From contig CABUWD010000045.1 of assembly GCA_902495155.1 (NCBI GenBank), positions 1 through 14,905 on the forward strand: a stretch of 14,905 nt of DNA, written 5' to 3'. Numbering within the stretch: position 1 is the stretch's first letter; each line of letters opens with the position of its first letter. This stretch comes from an uncultured Collinsella sp. (GTDB lineage Bacteria > Actinomycetota > Coriobacteriia > Coriobacteriales > Coriobacteriaceae). Below, in pieces: positions 1 to 7,534 of the stretch. The notes below the pieces were generated by a model. The model saw only the letters and a list, made by a program, of their open reading frames with translations, did no database searches and was not told the origin of the DNA. A program made the position numbers and the translations under genes.

Positions 1-40
1 CGGCGCGGCTGCGCCTATGGCACTTCAACATCATTGTCGC

Positions 41-83
41 AGCCCCGACCCGCGGTCACGAGCGGGGGCTCCTATCTTTTTAG
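41..83 (+). terminator. Possible intrinsic terminator of a gene left of the window
   Basis: Six bases at 41-46 (AGCCCC) pair with 65-70 (GGGGCT). After a four-base bulge, three further pairs form (51-53 with 62-64). The stem is followed by a T-rich run at 74-81. This fits a terminator for a rightward gene ending just outside or at the left edge. One frame reads from the edge to a stop at 81-83 but is too short (about 26 codons) to identify. The bulge weakens the call. Confidence 0.35.
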
Positions 84-115
84 TGCCCTCGGATTGGGTC
101 ATAGTGTCTGTCGTT

Positions 116-140
116 GCCAAGGCATCGGCGTTGCCTTGGC
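116..140. repeat. Perfect 9-bp inverted repeat in the non-coding left end
   Basis: GCCAAGGCA at 116-124 and TGCCTTGGC at 132-140 are exact reverse complements around a seven-base loop. No T-run follows, so it is not a clear terminator. Part of the right arm recurs nearby, with GCGTTGCCTTGG at about 129-139 and again at 183-193, which suggests the stretch is built from degenerate repeated units. No function can be assigned. Confidence 0.5.
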
Positions 141-195
141 TGTCAAGCTGGATGTCGCTCGCTGTCCGTCCTCTACCTGCGGCGTTGCCTTGGTT

Positions 196-280
196 GGCAC
201 TTAGGGACGTTCCTCTTGTGCCGGCACTTGGGGACAGTCCTTGTCAAGTCATTGGTGCAAGGGGGACGGATTGCTTTGGG
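196..280. repeat. Degenerate tandem repeats with a GGCACTT-GGGAC core
   Basis: Two 19-base units at 196-214 and 223-241 match at 16 of 19 positions (GGCACTT, A or G, GGGAC, two variable bases, TCCT), starting 27 bases apart. A third, weaker unit (GTGCAAGGGGGAC) starts near 255. The third unit and its flank, ATTGG-GCAAGGGGGAC followed by a CTTTG, recur almost unchanged after the exporter gene at 1951-1979. Short GGGAC-rich palindromic units of this kind resemble REP-type intergenic repeats. No transposase is present here. The 382 bases before the first gene hold nothing else I can support. Confidence 0.55.
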
Positions 281-382
281 TAGTCATTGCGCACATGGCT
301 CGCATGACAGCCGTCTCTTTTATGTTTCCTTTAGCCGTTGCTGCCTAGGATGGGGGTTAGTCGGTAGGAAGGGAGCGTCTAT

Positions 383-1951
383 ATGGACGACGCGAGCGAG
401 CGTGCAATCGAAGAGGACATGCTCGATCAGTTCAATTACTTTGATGATGAGGATGAGGAGCTAATCGATCGTCGCGAGCCAGCGCCGCTTGATTCCTTTG
501 ATCTGGTCGATGAAGAGACTGATGAGGACGAGGTCGGATCAACGGAGCCCCCACAGCCTTCGCGCCTTGACTCGCTGCTTTCGAGAGCCCCCATGCACCA
601 CGGCGTTCGTGCCGGCGCGCTCCATATGAAAACTGACTGGCACCAGATCGTGACGGCAGGCGATGAGCTTGCCGTCGATGCGCCGCTCACCGATAAATCA
701 TCCATCATCTGCCGCACCGGCATGCTTATGCTGGCAAGCGGAACGGGTGCCTGGCGCGTGCGCGATACCATGAATCGTGTTGCCGCCGTACTCGGTGTCA
801 CCATCCACGTTGACTTAAGTCTTCTGTCGTTTGAGTGCACCTGCATCGAAGATGGCCACTGCTTTAACGAGGTTGTCAGCCTGCCCACAACGGGAGTCAA
901 TACCCATCGCATTTGGATGATGGAGAGCTTCTTAAAGGAAATCGAGACGTATGGGCGCCGGTTTACCGTGCACGAATACCACGAGATGCTCAAGACCGTT
1001 GAGAGTTCAAAACCCGATTACTCTCCCTGGCAACAGGGCCTTGCGGCAGCTTGTGCTTGCGGCGCCTTCGTCTTTTTGCTCGGCGGCGGCCCTATCGAGA
1101 TGGCCTGCGCGTTTGTGGGCGCGGGTGTCGGCAACTTTGCCCGCTCCCATATTCTCAAGCAAGGCCTTGGTCAGTTCAGCGCGCTGACGACCGGCGTTGC
1201 GCTCGCTTGCGTTTCGTATCTGCTGGCATTGCTCGGTCTTGGCCAGGTCATACCGGGGGCAATGTCGCACCAAGAAGGCTATATCGGCGCCATGCTCTTT
1301 GTGATTCCCGGCTTTCCGCTCATTACGGCGGGCCTCGACATCGCCAAGCTCGACATGCGAAGCGGTATCGAGCGCCTTTCATATGCCGTATCGATTATTG
1401 TGATGGCGACGCTCGTAGGTTGGATGGTTGCCGAGTGTGTTGGCCTGGCGCCGGACGACTTTGCCCCACTGGGCCTTTCGCCGCTTGCCCTTACGCTCCT
1501 GCGCGTGGTGATGAGCTTCGTTGGCGTATTCGGCTTCTCGGTGATGTTCAACAGCCCGGTAAAGATGGCCGCGGCAGCTGGGTTGATCGGCGCCGTGTCC
1601 AATACCCTGCGTCTGACCCTTGTCGATGCGCCGACGATGATTCCCTTCCTGGGCCTCAGCACGGGAATGCCTCCCGAGGCAGCAGCGTTTATCGGCGCGC
1701 TGGTATCGGGTCTGCTGGCAAGCTTGGCCGAAGTCAAGCTCACCTACCCGCGCATCGCCCTCACGGTGCCTTCGATTGTCATTATGGTGCCCGGTCTGTA
1801 TCTCTATCGCTCTATGTATTACATGTGCACCTTCGACACGGTCAACATGCTCGGCTCTCTTGTGCGCGCAGTTCTCATCGTTGCGTTTCTGCCCGTTGGC
1901 TTGGGCGTGGCGAGAACCCTCACCGACCCTCGCTGGCGCCATACCAGCTAA
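383..1951 (+). CDS. ThrE-type threonine/serine exporter family protein
   Basis: This 522-residue protein has both halves of the ThrE family: an N-terminal ThrE (DUF1212) domain at about residues 75-350 and a C-terminal ThrE_2 (DUF3815-like) domain at about 365-510. The family exports threonine and serine across the cytoplasmic membrane, driven by an ion gradient. Diagnostic motifs are IPGFPLITAGLD at 308-319 and TVPSIVIMVPG at 461-471. Roughly ten hydrophobic helices lie between residues 215 and 510, after a soluble region at 75-210. The first 65 residues are an unusual, strongly acidic leader rich in D and E. The ATG at 383 has a good ribosome site (AGGAAGGGAG, 366-375) seven bases upstream. 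It appears monocistronic, flanked by repeats. The family call is firm, but the transported amino acid is inferred. Confidence 0.9.
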   Translation: MDDASERAIEEDMLDQFNYFDDEDEELIDRREPAPLDSFDLVDEETDEDEVGSTEPPQPSRLDSLLSRAPMHHGVRAGALHMKTDWHQIVTAGDELAVDAPLTDKSSIICRTGMLMLASGTGAWRVRDTMNRVAAVLGVTIHVDLSLLSFECTCIEDGHCFNEVVSLPTTGVNTHRIWMMESFLKEIETYGRRFTVHEYHEMLKTVESSKPDYSPWQQGLAAACACGAFVFLLGGGPIEMACAFVGAGVGNFARSHILKQGLGQFSALTTGVALACVSYLLALLGLGQVIPGAMSHQEGYIGAMLFVIPGFPLITAGLDIAKLDMRSGIERLSYAVSIIVMATLVGWMVAECVGLAPDDFAPLGLSPLALTLLRVVMSFVGVFGFSVMFNSPVKMAAAAGLIGAVSNTLRLTLVDAPTMIPFLGLSTGMPPEAAAFIGALVSGLLASLAEVKLTYPRIALTVPSIVIMVPGLYLYRSMYYMCTFDTVNMLGSLVRAVLIVAFLPVGLGVARTLTDPRWRHTS

Positions 1952-2054
1952 TTGGCGCAAGGGGGACAGGTTACTTTGCACCAAATGAGTTGCGGTGAAA
2001 TAGGGACTGAATTGCTGCTTAAAGGGTCAAAACAGTCCGTATTCCACCGCAACT
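1951..2054. repeat. REP-like intergenic element with a 67-nt imperfect hairpin
   Basis: Right after the exporter stop codon comes an ATTGGCGCAAGGGGGAC unit at 1951-1967, closely matching the unit at 251-267. It is followed by a large inverted repeat. The left arm (1988-2008, beginning AGTTGCGGTG) and right arm (2034-2054, ending CACCGCAACT) are 21 bases each and complementary at 19 positions, around a 25-base loop. No T-run follows, so it is not a standard terminator. It could stabilise the 3' end of the transcript or be a relic mobile repeat. Flanking exporter coding sequence is intact. Confidence 0.65.
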
Positions 2055-2170
2055 TATGGGGTCGGGGGATTATCGGTGCCCTGCATCTTCATAAACTCAA
2101 CGCTTACGAAGCGCGCGCCGTTCGTGTTAGGGTAGTTCCACCACATAAGTAGTCGCAGACGCACGTATCG

Positions 2171-2220
2171 CGGGCGGGCGAGATGAAGTTCCAACAGCTC
2201 CATCTTGCCCGCCCGTTTTT
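2171..2220 (+). terminator. Strong hairpin plus T-run, 45 bases before the DUF2798 gene
   Basis: CGGGCGGGCGAGATG at 2171-2185 pairs with CATCTTGCCCGCCCG at 2201-2215 (one G-to-A mismatch in 15) around a 15-base loop, followed by TTTTT. This is the classic form of an intrinsic terminator. It lies 249 bases after the exporter stop and 45 bases before the next start codon. It may end readthrough from the exporter, or act as an attenuator in the leader of the following gene. The sequence between 2055 and 2170 shows no gene. Confidence 0.7.
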
Positions 2221-2264
2221 GTTGCGTGGCGCCGCGGTACAACACAGAGAGGAATCTGCCCTTT

Positions 2265-2813
2265 ATGCCTATCAACAAACGAGAGAGCCTGCTGTTCACC
2301 TTTATCATGTGCTTTTGCATGGTGCTCTGGATGAGCATCTACAACGTTGCCCTGCAGCACGGGGCCATCAACGGCGAGGTCGTTGCCACTGCGTGGCTCG
2401 GCTTCCCCGTTGCCTACATTTTTGCCATGTGCTGCGACTGGTTCGTCGCCAGCCCGCTCGCCAAGGGTTTCGCCTTTAAGTACTTGGTCACGCCGGGCAA
2501 GAGCTCGCCACTTGCCATGACGCTCGCCGTCAGCTCCTGCATGGTCGTTCCCATGGTCATCATCATGTCGCTGTACGGTGCCTGTGAGGGTCTGACGCAC
2601 ATGCCCGGCGGCATCCTTGCGAACCTGTATTCCGTGCCCGCGATCTGGATGATCAACATCCCGCATAATTTTGTGATGGCGCTGCCGTGGAACCTTTTGG
2701 TAGCCGGTCCGATTTCCCGCTTCGTCTTCCGTCGCGCCTTCCCTGTGGGGACGGTTTTCGAGGAGGAGCATGCCGAGCTCTTGGAGCAGGCTATGGCTCC
2801 TGAGTGCGAGTAG
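2265..2813 (+). CDS. DUF2798-type small membrane protein with two repeated halves
   Basis: The 182-residue product is mostly hydrophobic, with probable membrane helices near residues 8-27, 40-60, 82-104 and 124-150, and a short acidic cytoplasmic tail (EEEHAELLEQ). The start, MPINKRESLLFTFIMCFCMV, and the two-fold arrangement (about 1-75 and 80-157) match my knowledge of DUF2798 proteins, whose function is unknown. An in-frame ATG exists at 2205, but it lies inside the preceding terminator stem. The ATG at 2265 has GAGAGGA at 2247-2253 upstream and begins the conserved region, so I chose it. It is probably transcribed alone and ends before the terminator at 2980. No transport substrate or enzyme role can be inferred. 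Confidence 0.8.
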   Translation: MPINKRESLLFTFIMCFCMVLWMSIYNVALQHGAINGEVVATAWLGFPVAYIFAMCCDWFVASPLAKGFAFKYLVTPGKSSPLAMTLAVSSCMVVPMVIIMSLYGACEGLTHMPGGILANLYSVPAIWMINIPHNFVMALPWNLLVAGPISRFVFRRAFPVGTVFEEEHAELLEQAMAPECE

Positions 2814-2815
2814 CT

Positions 2816-2867
2816 CGCTTAGGGATCTGCTGAGCGCGGGCGACTTGCTTGGTTGGAGCCCTAAGCG
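2816..2867. repeat. Inverted repeat 3' of the DUF2798 gene
   Basis: CGCTTAGGG at 2816-2824 and CCCTAAGCG at 2859-2867 are perfect 9-base reverse complements around a 34-base loop, starting three bases after the stop codon. No T-run follows. The rest of 2868-2979 contains only minor self-complementarity and no convincing reading frame, so the gap up to the terminator at 2980 is otherwise unexplained. Confidence 0.45.
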
Positions 2868-2979
2868 TGGATAGCTCTCTCGGCGACATCGCGGGCGTGA
2901 GCGGTGCACATGACCGGAGGGCCCGTGCTGCTCCGTTGCCCGACGTGCTAGCGCGCAGAACAATCTGTTGGTGCATTCG

Positions 2980-3012
2980 GCGGCTGCTGAAGCGTTTCGG
3001 CAGCCGCTTTTT
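2980..3012 (+). terminator. Intrinsic terminator
   Basis: GCGGCTGCTGAA at 2980-2991 pairs with TTCGGCAGCCGC at 2996-3007 (eleven Watson-Crick pairs and one G-U) with a four-base loop, followed by TTTTTA. It separates the DUF2798 transcription unit from the activase operon. The candidate operator begins only 13 bases further on. Confidence 0.85.
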
Positions 3013-3024
3013 ATACGGAGTTTA

Positions 3025-3045
3025 AATACAACAGTCTGTTGTATT
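3025..3045. promoter_or_regulatory. Candidate TetR operator: perfect 10-1-10 palindrome
   Basis: The arms AATACAACAG (3025-3034) and CTGTTGTATT (3036-3045) are exact reverse complements around a single T. The palindrome lies 49 bases before the activase start codon, in the only non-coding space between the terminator and the operon, where the promoter must be. Size and symmetry are typical of TetR-family operators, and a TetR gene is the second gene of this operon. The promoter boxes could not be assigned: TATATC at 3057-3062 is a possible -10 but has no good -35 partner. Confidence 0.7.
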
Positions 3046-3094
3046 ACGTAGAGTGGTATATCTCTAGCGGGAAAAATGCGAGAGACGGAGCATT

Positions 3095-6000
3095 ATGGCG
3101 TTGCTAGTAGGACTGGACGTAGGGTCGACGACGACCAAAGTTTACGCGATGCACGAGGATATGACCGAGGCGTGGTGGGGATATCGCCGCCACGTGGCGT
3201 GTCAGACAGCGAGCGTGCGCGCCATGCTCGGCGAGCTCGCCGAGCGCTTTCCCCATGAGTCACTGCGCGTTGCGGTGACCGGCTCGGGTGCGCGCGATAT
3301 CGCGACCGCGCTGGGCGCCTCGTACGTTCAGGAGGTGGTCGCCAACGCGCTCGCGATCAGCAGGTTCTATCCGCAGACGCGCTGCGCCATCGAGCTGGGC
3401 GGCCAAGACGCCAAGATGATCTTCTTCCGCACCAACGATAAGGGAGACATCGAGGTTGCCGACATGCGCATGAACGGCTCGTGCGCAGGCGGTACCGGTG
3501 CATTTATCGACGAGATGGCAAAGCTCATGGGGGTCGGCACCGAATCGGGCGAGTTCGAGCAGCTCGCAAGCCGGGGAACGACCGTCCACGAGGTCTCGGG
3601 CCGCTGCGGCGTGTACGCAAAGACCGATATCCAGCCGCTGCTCAACGAGGGCATTCCTACCACCGACCTGGCGCTTTCGGCGCTTCACGCGGTCGCCCGC
3701 CAAACGATCGGCGGTCTGGCCCAGGGTATCGACATCGAGCCGCCGGTAATCTTCGAGGGCGGTACGCTCGCCTACAACCCCACACTGGTCCGCGTGTTCC
3801 GGGAGCAACTGAATCTATCGGACGATCAGGTTATCGTCCCGCGCGATCCGCAGATCATGGTCGCGCGCGGTGCCGCCCTGTCGCTGACCGACATGTTCGC
3901 ATCGTCCCAACCGATCGACCTTCCCGACGCTTTTGTCCGGCTGGATAAGCTCGAGACGGTCGCGCCCGCAAGCGGGGAGGGACGTCTTGCCCAGCCCTTT
4001 TTTGCCACACCTGCCGAGCAGGCGGATTTTACGGCACGCCATGGCAAAGAGACGCCGGCAAAGGGTCCGGATGCGTATGCGCCCGGAGAGACGGTGCGTG
4101 TGGCGCTCGGTATCGATTCGGGGAGCACGACGACCAAGTTCGCCCTGGTCGATGAGGCGGGTGAGCTTGTCGATTCGTTCTACGCGTCTAATAACGGCAG
4201 ACCGCTCGACGTCGCCCAACAGGGTCTTGTCAGCTTGAAGAACCGCTGGGAGACAGCGGGAGTCACGCTTGCGATCGATGCCGTGGGCACCACGGGATAC
4301 GGCGAGGAGCTTTTCGCGCGCGCGTTCCACGCCGACTACCATACGGTCGAGACGGTCGCGCACGCCCGCGCCGCGTGCGCATGCGTTCCCGATGCGACCT
4401 TCGTGCTCGACATCGGCGGACAGGATATGAAGGCCATCTGGCTCAACCACGGCGTGCTGACCGATATCGTCGTCAACGAGGCGTGCTCTGCGGGCTGCGG
4501 CTCGTTCCTCGAGGGTTTTGCCAAAAACCTCGGAATAGCCGTTGAGGATATCGCGACCGAGGCATTTTCGTCCAAAGCCCCCGCCGTTCTCGGCAGCCGC
4601 TGCACGGTGTTCATGAACAGCAGCGTCGTTTCCGAGCAGCGGCGCGGTAAGGGTCCGGGCGACATCATGGCCGGTCTCTGCCGTTCGATTATCGAGAACG
4701 TGTTCACCAAGGTCATTCGCGTTTCAAATCTCAACCGTCTGGGCGACAAAGTCGTCGTCCAGGGCGGCACGTTCCGAAACGACGCGGTGCTGCGCGCATT
4801 CGAGCAGTATCTGGGCAAACCCGTCACGCGTGCGCCCCACCCGGGGCTGATGGGCGCTATCGGTATCGCCCTGCTCGCGCGCGAGGAATGCCGCAAGGGC
4901 GACGCCGGCACGTCGTTTATCGGGCTCGATGCCGTGGAGCGCTTCGAGCATCGCGAGTTCGGCGGCGTTACCTGCCGTCGGTGCAACAACCGCTGCCAGC
5001 GCGCGGTCGTGGCATTTGGCGACGGCTCGCTTTACGTCACGGGCAATCGCTGCCCGCGCGGCGGCGCCATCTCATGGGATGAGCTCGTGCGCGAGGTTCC
5101 CGCGGCGGAGGAGCTGCGTCCGCAGGGTGCTTGCGAGGCACAGGCACCCGGCACGGGGCGCGACCGGACCGCGGCTGCCCCCAATCTCTTTGTCGACCGC
5201 GAGAAGCTGCTGTTCGAGTCGTACCCCACGGTTCCCGTCAGCGGGGGGCGCGATGTCACGATCGGCATTCCCCGTGTGCTCGAGTTCTGGGACACCATGC
5301 CGTTCTGGTCGACGTTCTTCAGCACGCTCGGCTTTAAGGTGCGCGTCTCGGGACGCAGCACCAAGGCGATGTACGAGCGCGGTCTGGCGCACGTCACATC
5401 CGACACCGTGTGCTTCCCGGCCAAGCTCGTCCACGGGCACATCCGCAATCTCGTCGACGCCGGCGTCGACCGCATCTTCATGCCCATCATCACGACGGTG
5501 CCCACCGAAAACACCGCCTCTACCAGCGAGTGGATGTGCGCCGTCGTAAAGGGATACCCCTACGTGATGCGCAATTCCGATAACCCGGAGGAGCGTTTCG
5601 GCGTTCCGTTCGATACGCCGCTGTTCCACTGGTACGACGAGGGCGACCGAAACCGCCAGCTCAAGGCGTGGTGCAAGGAGACCTTCGATATCGATGCCGA
5701 CCTGGTTGCCAAGGCGACCGAGCAGGCGGACCGCGCGCAGGAGACGTTTGAGAACCAGCTGCAGCTGCGCGGCAGGCAGGTGCTCGAGAACGTGCACGAG
5801 GACGGCGGCTACGCGGTGGTGATCGCTTCGCGCCCGTACCACAACGACCCGCTGGTCAACCACGGGCTGCCCAAGCTCTTCTCTGAGCGCGGCATCCCCG
5901 TGCTGACGCCCGATGCGGTGCCGGGGGTCTGCAACGTCGATCTTTCCAACAGCCGCATCGACATCGTGAACAACTACCATGCGCGCATGCTGTCGTGCGC

Positions 6001-7534
6001 GGTCATCGTCGCATCGACGCCCGAGCTCGAGCTCGTGCAGATGGGCAGCTTCGGCTGCGGCCACGATGCGTATCTCACCGACGAGATCGCGCGCATGATG
6101 GGCGAGATGGGCTCCAAGGTTCCGATGATGATCAAGCTCGATGAGAGCGACGTCGCCGGTCCCATGGGCATTCGCGTGCGTTCGTTTATCGAGTCGGTCA
6201 ACCGTCGTCGCGCGGAGGAGCGTGCCGAGGGCGCCCGGGTGCACGCGGTCCATCCGCTCGACGACCCGTATAAGGTCAAGTACACCAAGCGCGACCGGCA
6301 CGACAAGATCGCGCTGGTCCCCAACACCTCCCATGCGTTCTGCAGGCTCATGACCGCGGCGATGCGCAATCAGGGCGTGCGCGCCGAGGCCCTTGATATC
6401 GGGCGCGAGGATGCCATCCGCCTGGGCAAACGCTATGTGCACAACGACATCTGCTTCCCCGCGCAAATCGTGATCGGCGAGGCGCTCGCGGCGCTCGAGA
6501 GCGGTAAGTACGACCCGCACGACGTCGCCGTGGTGACTGGCAAGTATATCGGCGACTGCCGCCTGACGCACTACATGCCCCTGCTGCGCCGCGCGCTCGA
6601 CGACGCGGGATACGACTATGTCCCGGTGCTCACCAACGACGACGTCGATGCCCACAATGCGCATCCGGGCTTCAAGCTCGGCCTTGGCCCGAGCATCCAG
6701 ATCGCCTACGGTCTTCCCATGATCGATGCCCTCGAGGCCATGCTTAGGCGCATCCGTCCCTACGAGCTCGAGAAGGGCGCGGCGGACGCTGCGTTCGACC
6801 GCGCGCTCGATGAGGTTATCGAGGGCATGGAGCGCTCCGGGCTGAGAGGCCAGGCGACGGGCTTCAAACGCGCGCTTGCGATCATGGACGCCGTTCCGTA
6901 CGACCGCTCGAACCCGCATCCGACCGTTCTCATCGTGGGCGAGTACCTGCTCAATTTCCATCTCGGCGCCAACCACGAGATCGAGCGCTACCTCGAGGAC
7001 AACGGGCTCGAGGTCATCGAGGCGCGCATGACCGACGTGATCCGCAAGACCTATTTCTACAAGCATGCGCAGTCGCGCGAGTTCCACGTCGACCTGTCGC
7101 TGCCCGAAAAGGCCTGGTACGCCACGGCGGACAACCTGTTCGAGCTCGCGCACGACCGTTGCGACCGCCTGGGCGCGGCGAGCCCGCTCTACGAGCCGCC
7201 GACGCGCATGCCCGAGCTCGTGCGCGCGAGCGATAAGATCCTGCACCATACGTTCGATGCGGGCGAGGGCGTGCTGATTCCGGCGGAGATTCTCGAGCAC
7301 GCCAAGCGCGGCTGCCGCAACTTCGTGATCCTGCAGCCGTTCGGGTGTCTGCCCAACCATGTCGTGGGGCGCGGGCTCATCCATGCGCTCAAGGAGCAGT
7401 ATCCCACGGCGCAGTTCCTGCCGCTCGACTACGATCCCGACGTGAGCTTCGCCAACGTGGAGAACCGTCTTCAGATGCTCATCATGAACGCCAAGGCGCA
7501 GGGGTGCGGTGAGGCGCATGGCGAGACCGCGTAA
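3095..7534 (+). CDS. Fused 2-hydroxyacyl-CoA dehydratase activase / reductase-like protein
   Basis: This 1479-residue protein joins two BcrAD/BadFG (HgdC-like) ATPase domains to a DUF2229 and HgdB-like reductase region. Domain 1 (about 4-265) has DVGSTTTK at 8-15, GGQD at 102-105 and cysteines C130 and C171. Domain 2 (about 336-598) has DSGSTTTK at 341-348, GGQD at 441-444 and C464/C468 and C503. In HgdC, two such cysteines per subunit hold a [4Fe-4S] cluster between subunits and ATP drives low-potential electron transfer. A C4 motif follows (C627, C630, C634, C653). Two CFPA motifs (C773, C1120) and conserved C988, C1155 and C1418 mark the C-terminal halves. The start at 3095 opens directly into the first phosphate loop, with GGAG four bases upstream. 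It is co-transcribed with the overlapping TetR gene. The domains are clear; the true substrate is unknown, and no separate dehydratase subunits lie nearby. Confidence 0.9.
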   Translation: MALLVGLDVGSTTTKVYAMHEDMTEAWWGYRRHVACQTASVRAMLGELAERFPHESLRVAVTGSGARDIATALGASYVQEVVANALAISRFYPQTRCAIELGGQDAKMIFFRTNDKGDIEVADMRMNGSCAGGTGAFIDEMAKLMGVGTESGEFEQLASRGTTVHEVSGRCGVYAKTDIQPLLNEGIPTTDLALSALHAVARQTIGGLAQGIDIEPPVIFEGGTLAYNPTLVRVFREQLNLSDDQVIVPRDPQIMVARGAALSLTDMFASSQPIDLPDAFVRLDKLETVAPASGEGRLAQPFFATPAEQADFTARHGKETPAKGPDAYAPGETVRVALGIDSGSTTTKFALVDEAGELVDSFYASNNGRPLDVAQQGLVSLKNRWETAGVTLAIDAVGTTGYGEELFARAFHADYHTVETVAHARAACACVPDATFVLDIGGQDMKAIWLNHGVLTDIVVNEACSAGCGSFLEGFAKNLGIAVEDIATEAFSSKAPAVLGSRCTVFMNSSVVSEQRRGKGPGDIMAGLCRSIIENVFTKVIRVSNLNRLGDKVVVQGGTFRNDAVLRAFEQYLGKPVTRAPHPGLMGAIGIALLAREECRKGDAGTSFIGLDAVERFEHREFGGVTCRRCNNRCQRAVVAFGDGSLYVTGNRCPRGGAISWDELVREVPAAEELRPQGACEAQAPGTGRDRTAAAPNLFVDREKLLFESYPTVPVSGGRDVTIGIPRVLEFWDTMPFWSTFFSTLGFKVRVSGRSTKAMYERGLAHVTSDTVCFPAKLVHGHIRNLVDAGVDRIFMPIITTVPTENTASTSEWMCAVVKGYPYVMRNSDNPEERFGVPFDTPLFHWYDEGDRNRQLKAWCKETFDIDADLVAKATEQADRAQETFENQLQLRGRQVLENVHEDGGYAVVIASRPYHNDPLVNHGLPKLFSERGIPVLTPDAVPGVCNVDLSNSRIDIVNNYHARMLSCAVIVASTPELELVQMGSFGCGHDAYLTDEIARMMGEMGSKVPMMIKLDESDVAGPMGIRVRSFIESVNRRRAEERAEGARVHAVHPLDDPYKVKYTKRDRHDKIALVPNTSHAFCRLMTAAMRNQGVRAEALDIGREDAIRLGKRYVHNDICFPAQIVIGEALAALESGKYDPHDVAVVTGKYIGDCRLTHYMPLLRRALDDAGYDYVPVLTNDDVDAHNAHPGFKLGLGPSIQIAYGLPMIDALEAMLRRIRPYELEKGAADAAFDRALDEVIEGMERSGLRGQATGFKRALAIMDAVPYDRSNPHPTVLIVGEYLLNFHLGANHEIERYLEDNGLEVIEARMTDVIRKTYFYKHAQSREFHVDLSLPEKAWYATADNLFELAHDRCDRLGAASPLYEPPTRMPELVRASDKILHHTFDAGEGVLIPAEILEHAKRGCRNFVILQPFGCLPNHVVGRGLIHALKEQYPTAQFLPLDYDPDVSFANVENRLQMLIMNAKAQGCGEAHGETA

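Noticed and set aside
17..464. Two overlapping plus-strand frames of 88 and 116 codons before the exporter
   Set aside because: They run through tandem repeats, lack a convincing ribosome site, have unnatural composition, and the second overlaps the exporter start in another frame.
2055..2170. Possible tRNA or riboswitch between the hairpin element and the terminator
   Set aside because: No cloverleaf arms, T-loop consensus or known riboswitch core could be found by eye.
2205..2264. Upstream ATG extending the DUF2798 protein by 20 residues
   Set aside because: The ATG lies in the terminator stem, and the added residues do not resemble the family start. The ATG at 2265 has its own ribosome site.
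2127..2963. 278-codon minus-strand frame opposite the DUF2798 gene
   Set aside because: Basic, low-complexity product spanning a terminator and two inverted repeats. The plus-strand product has clear membrane helices.
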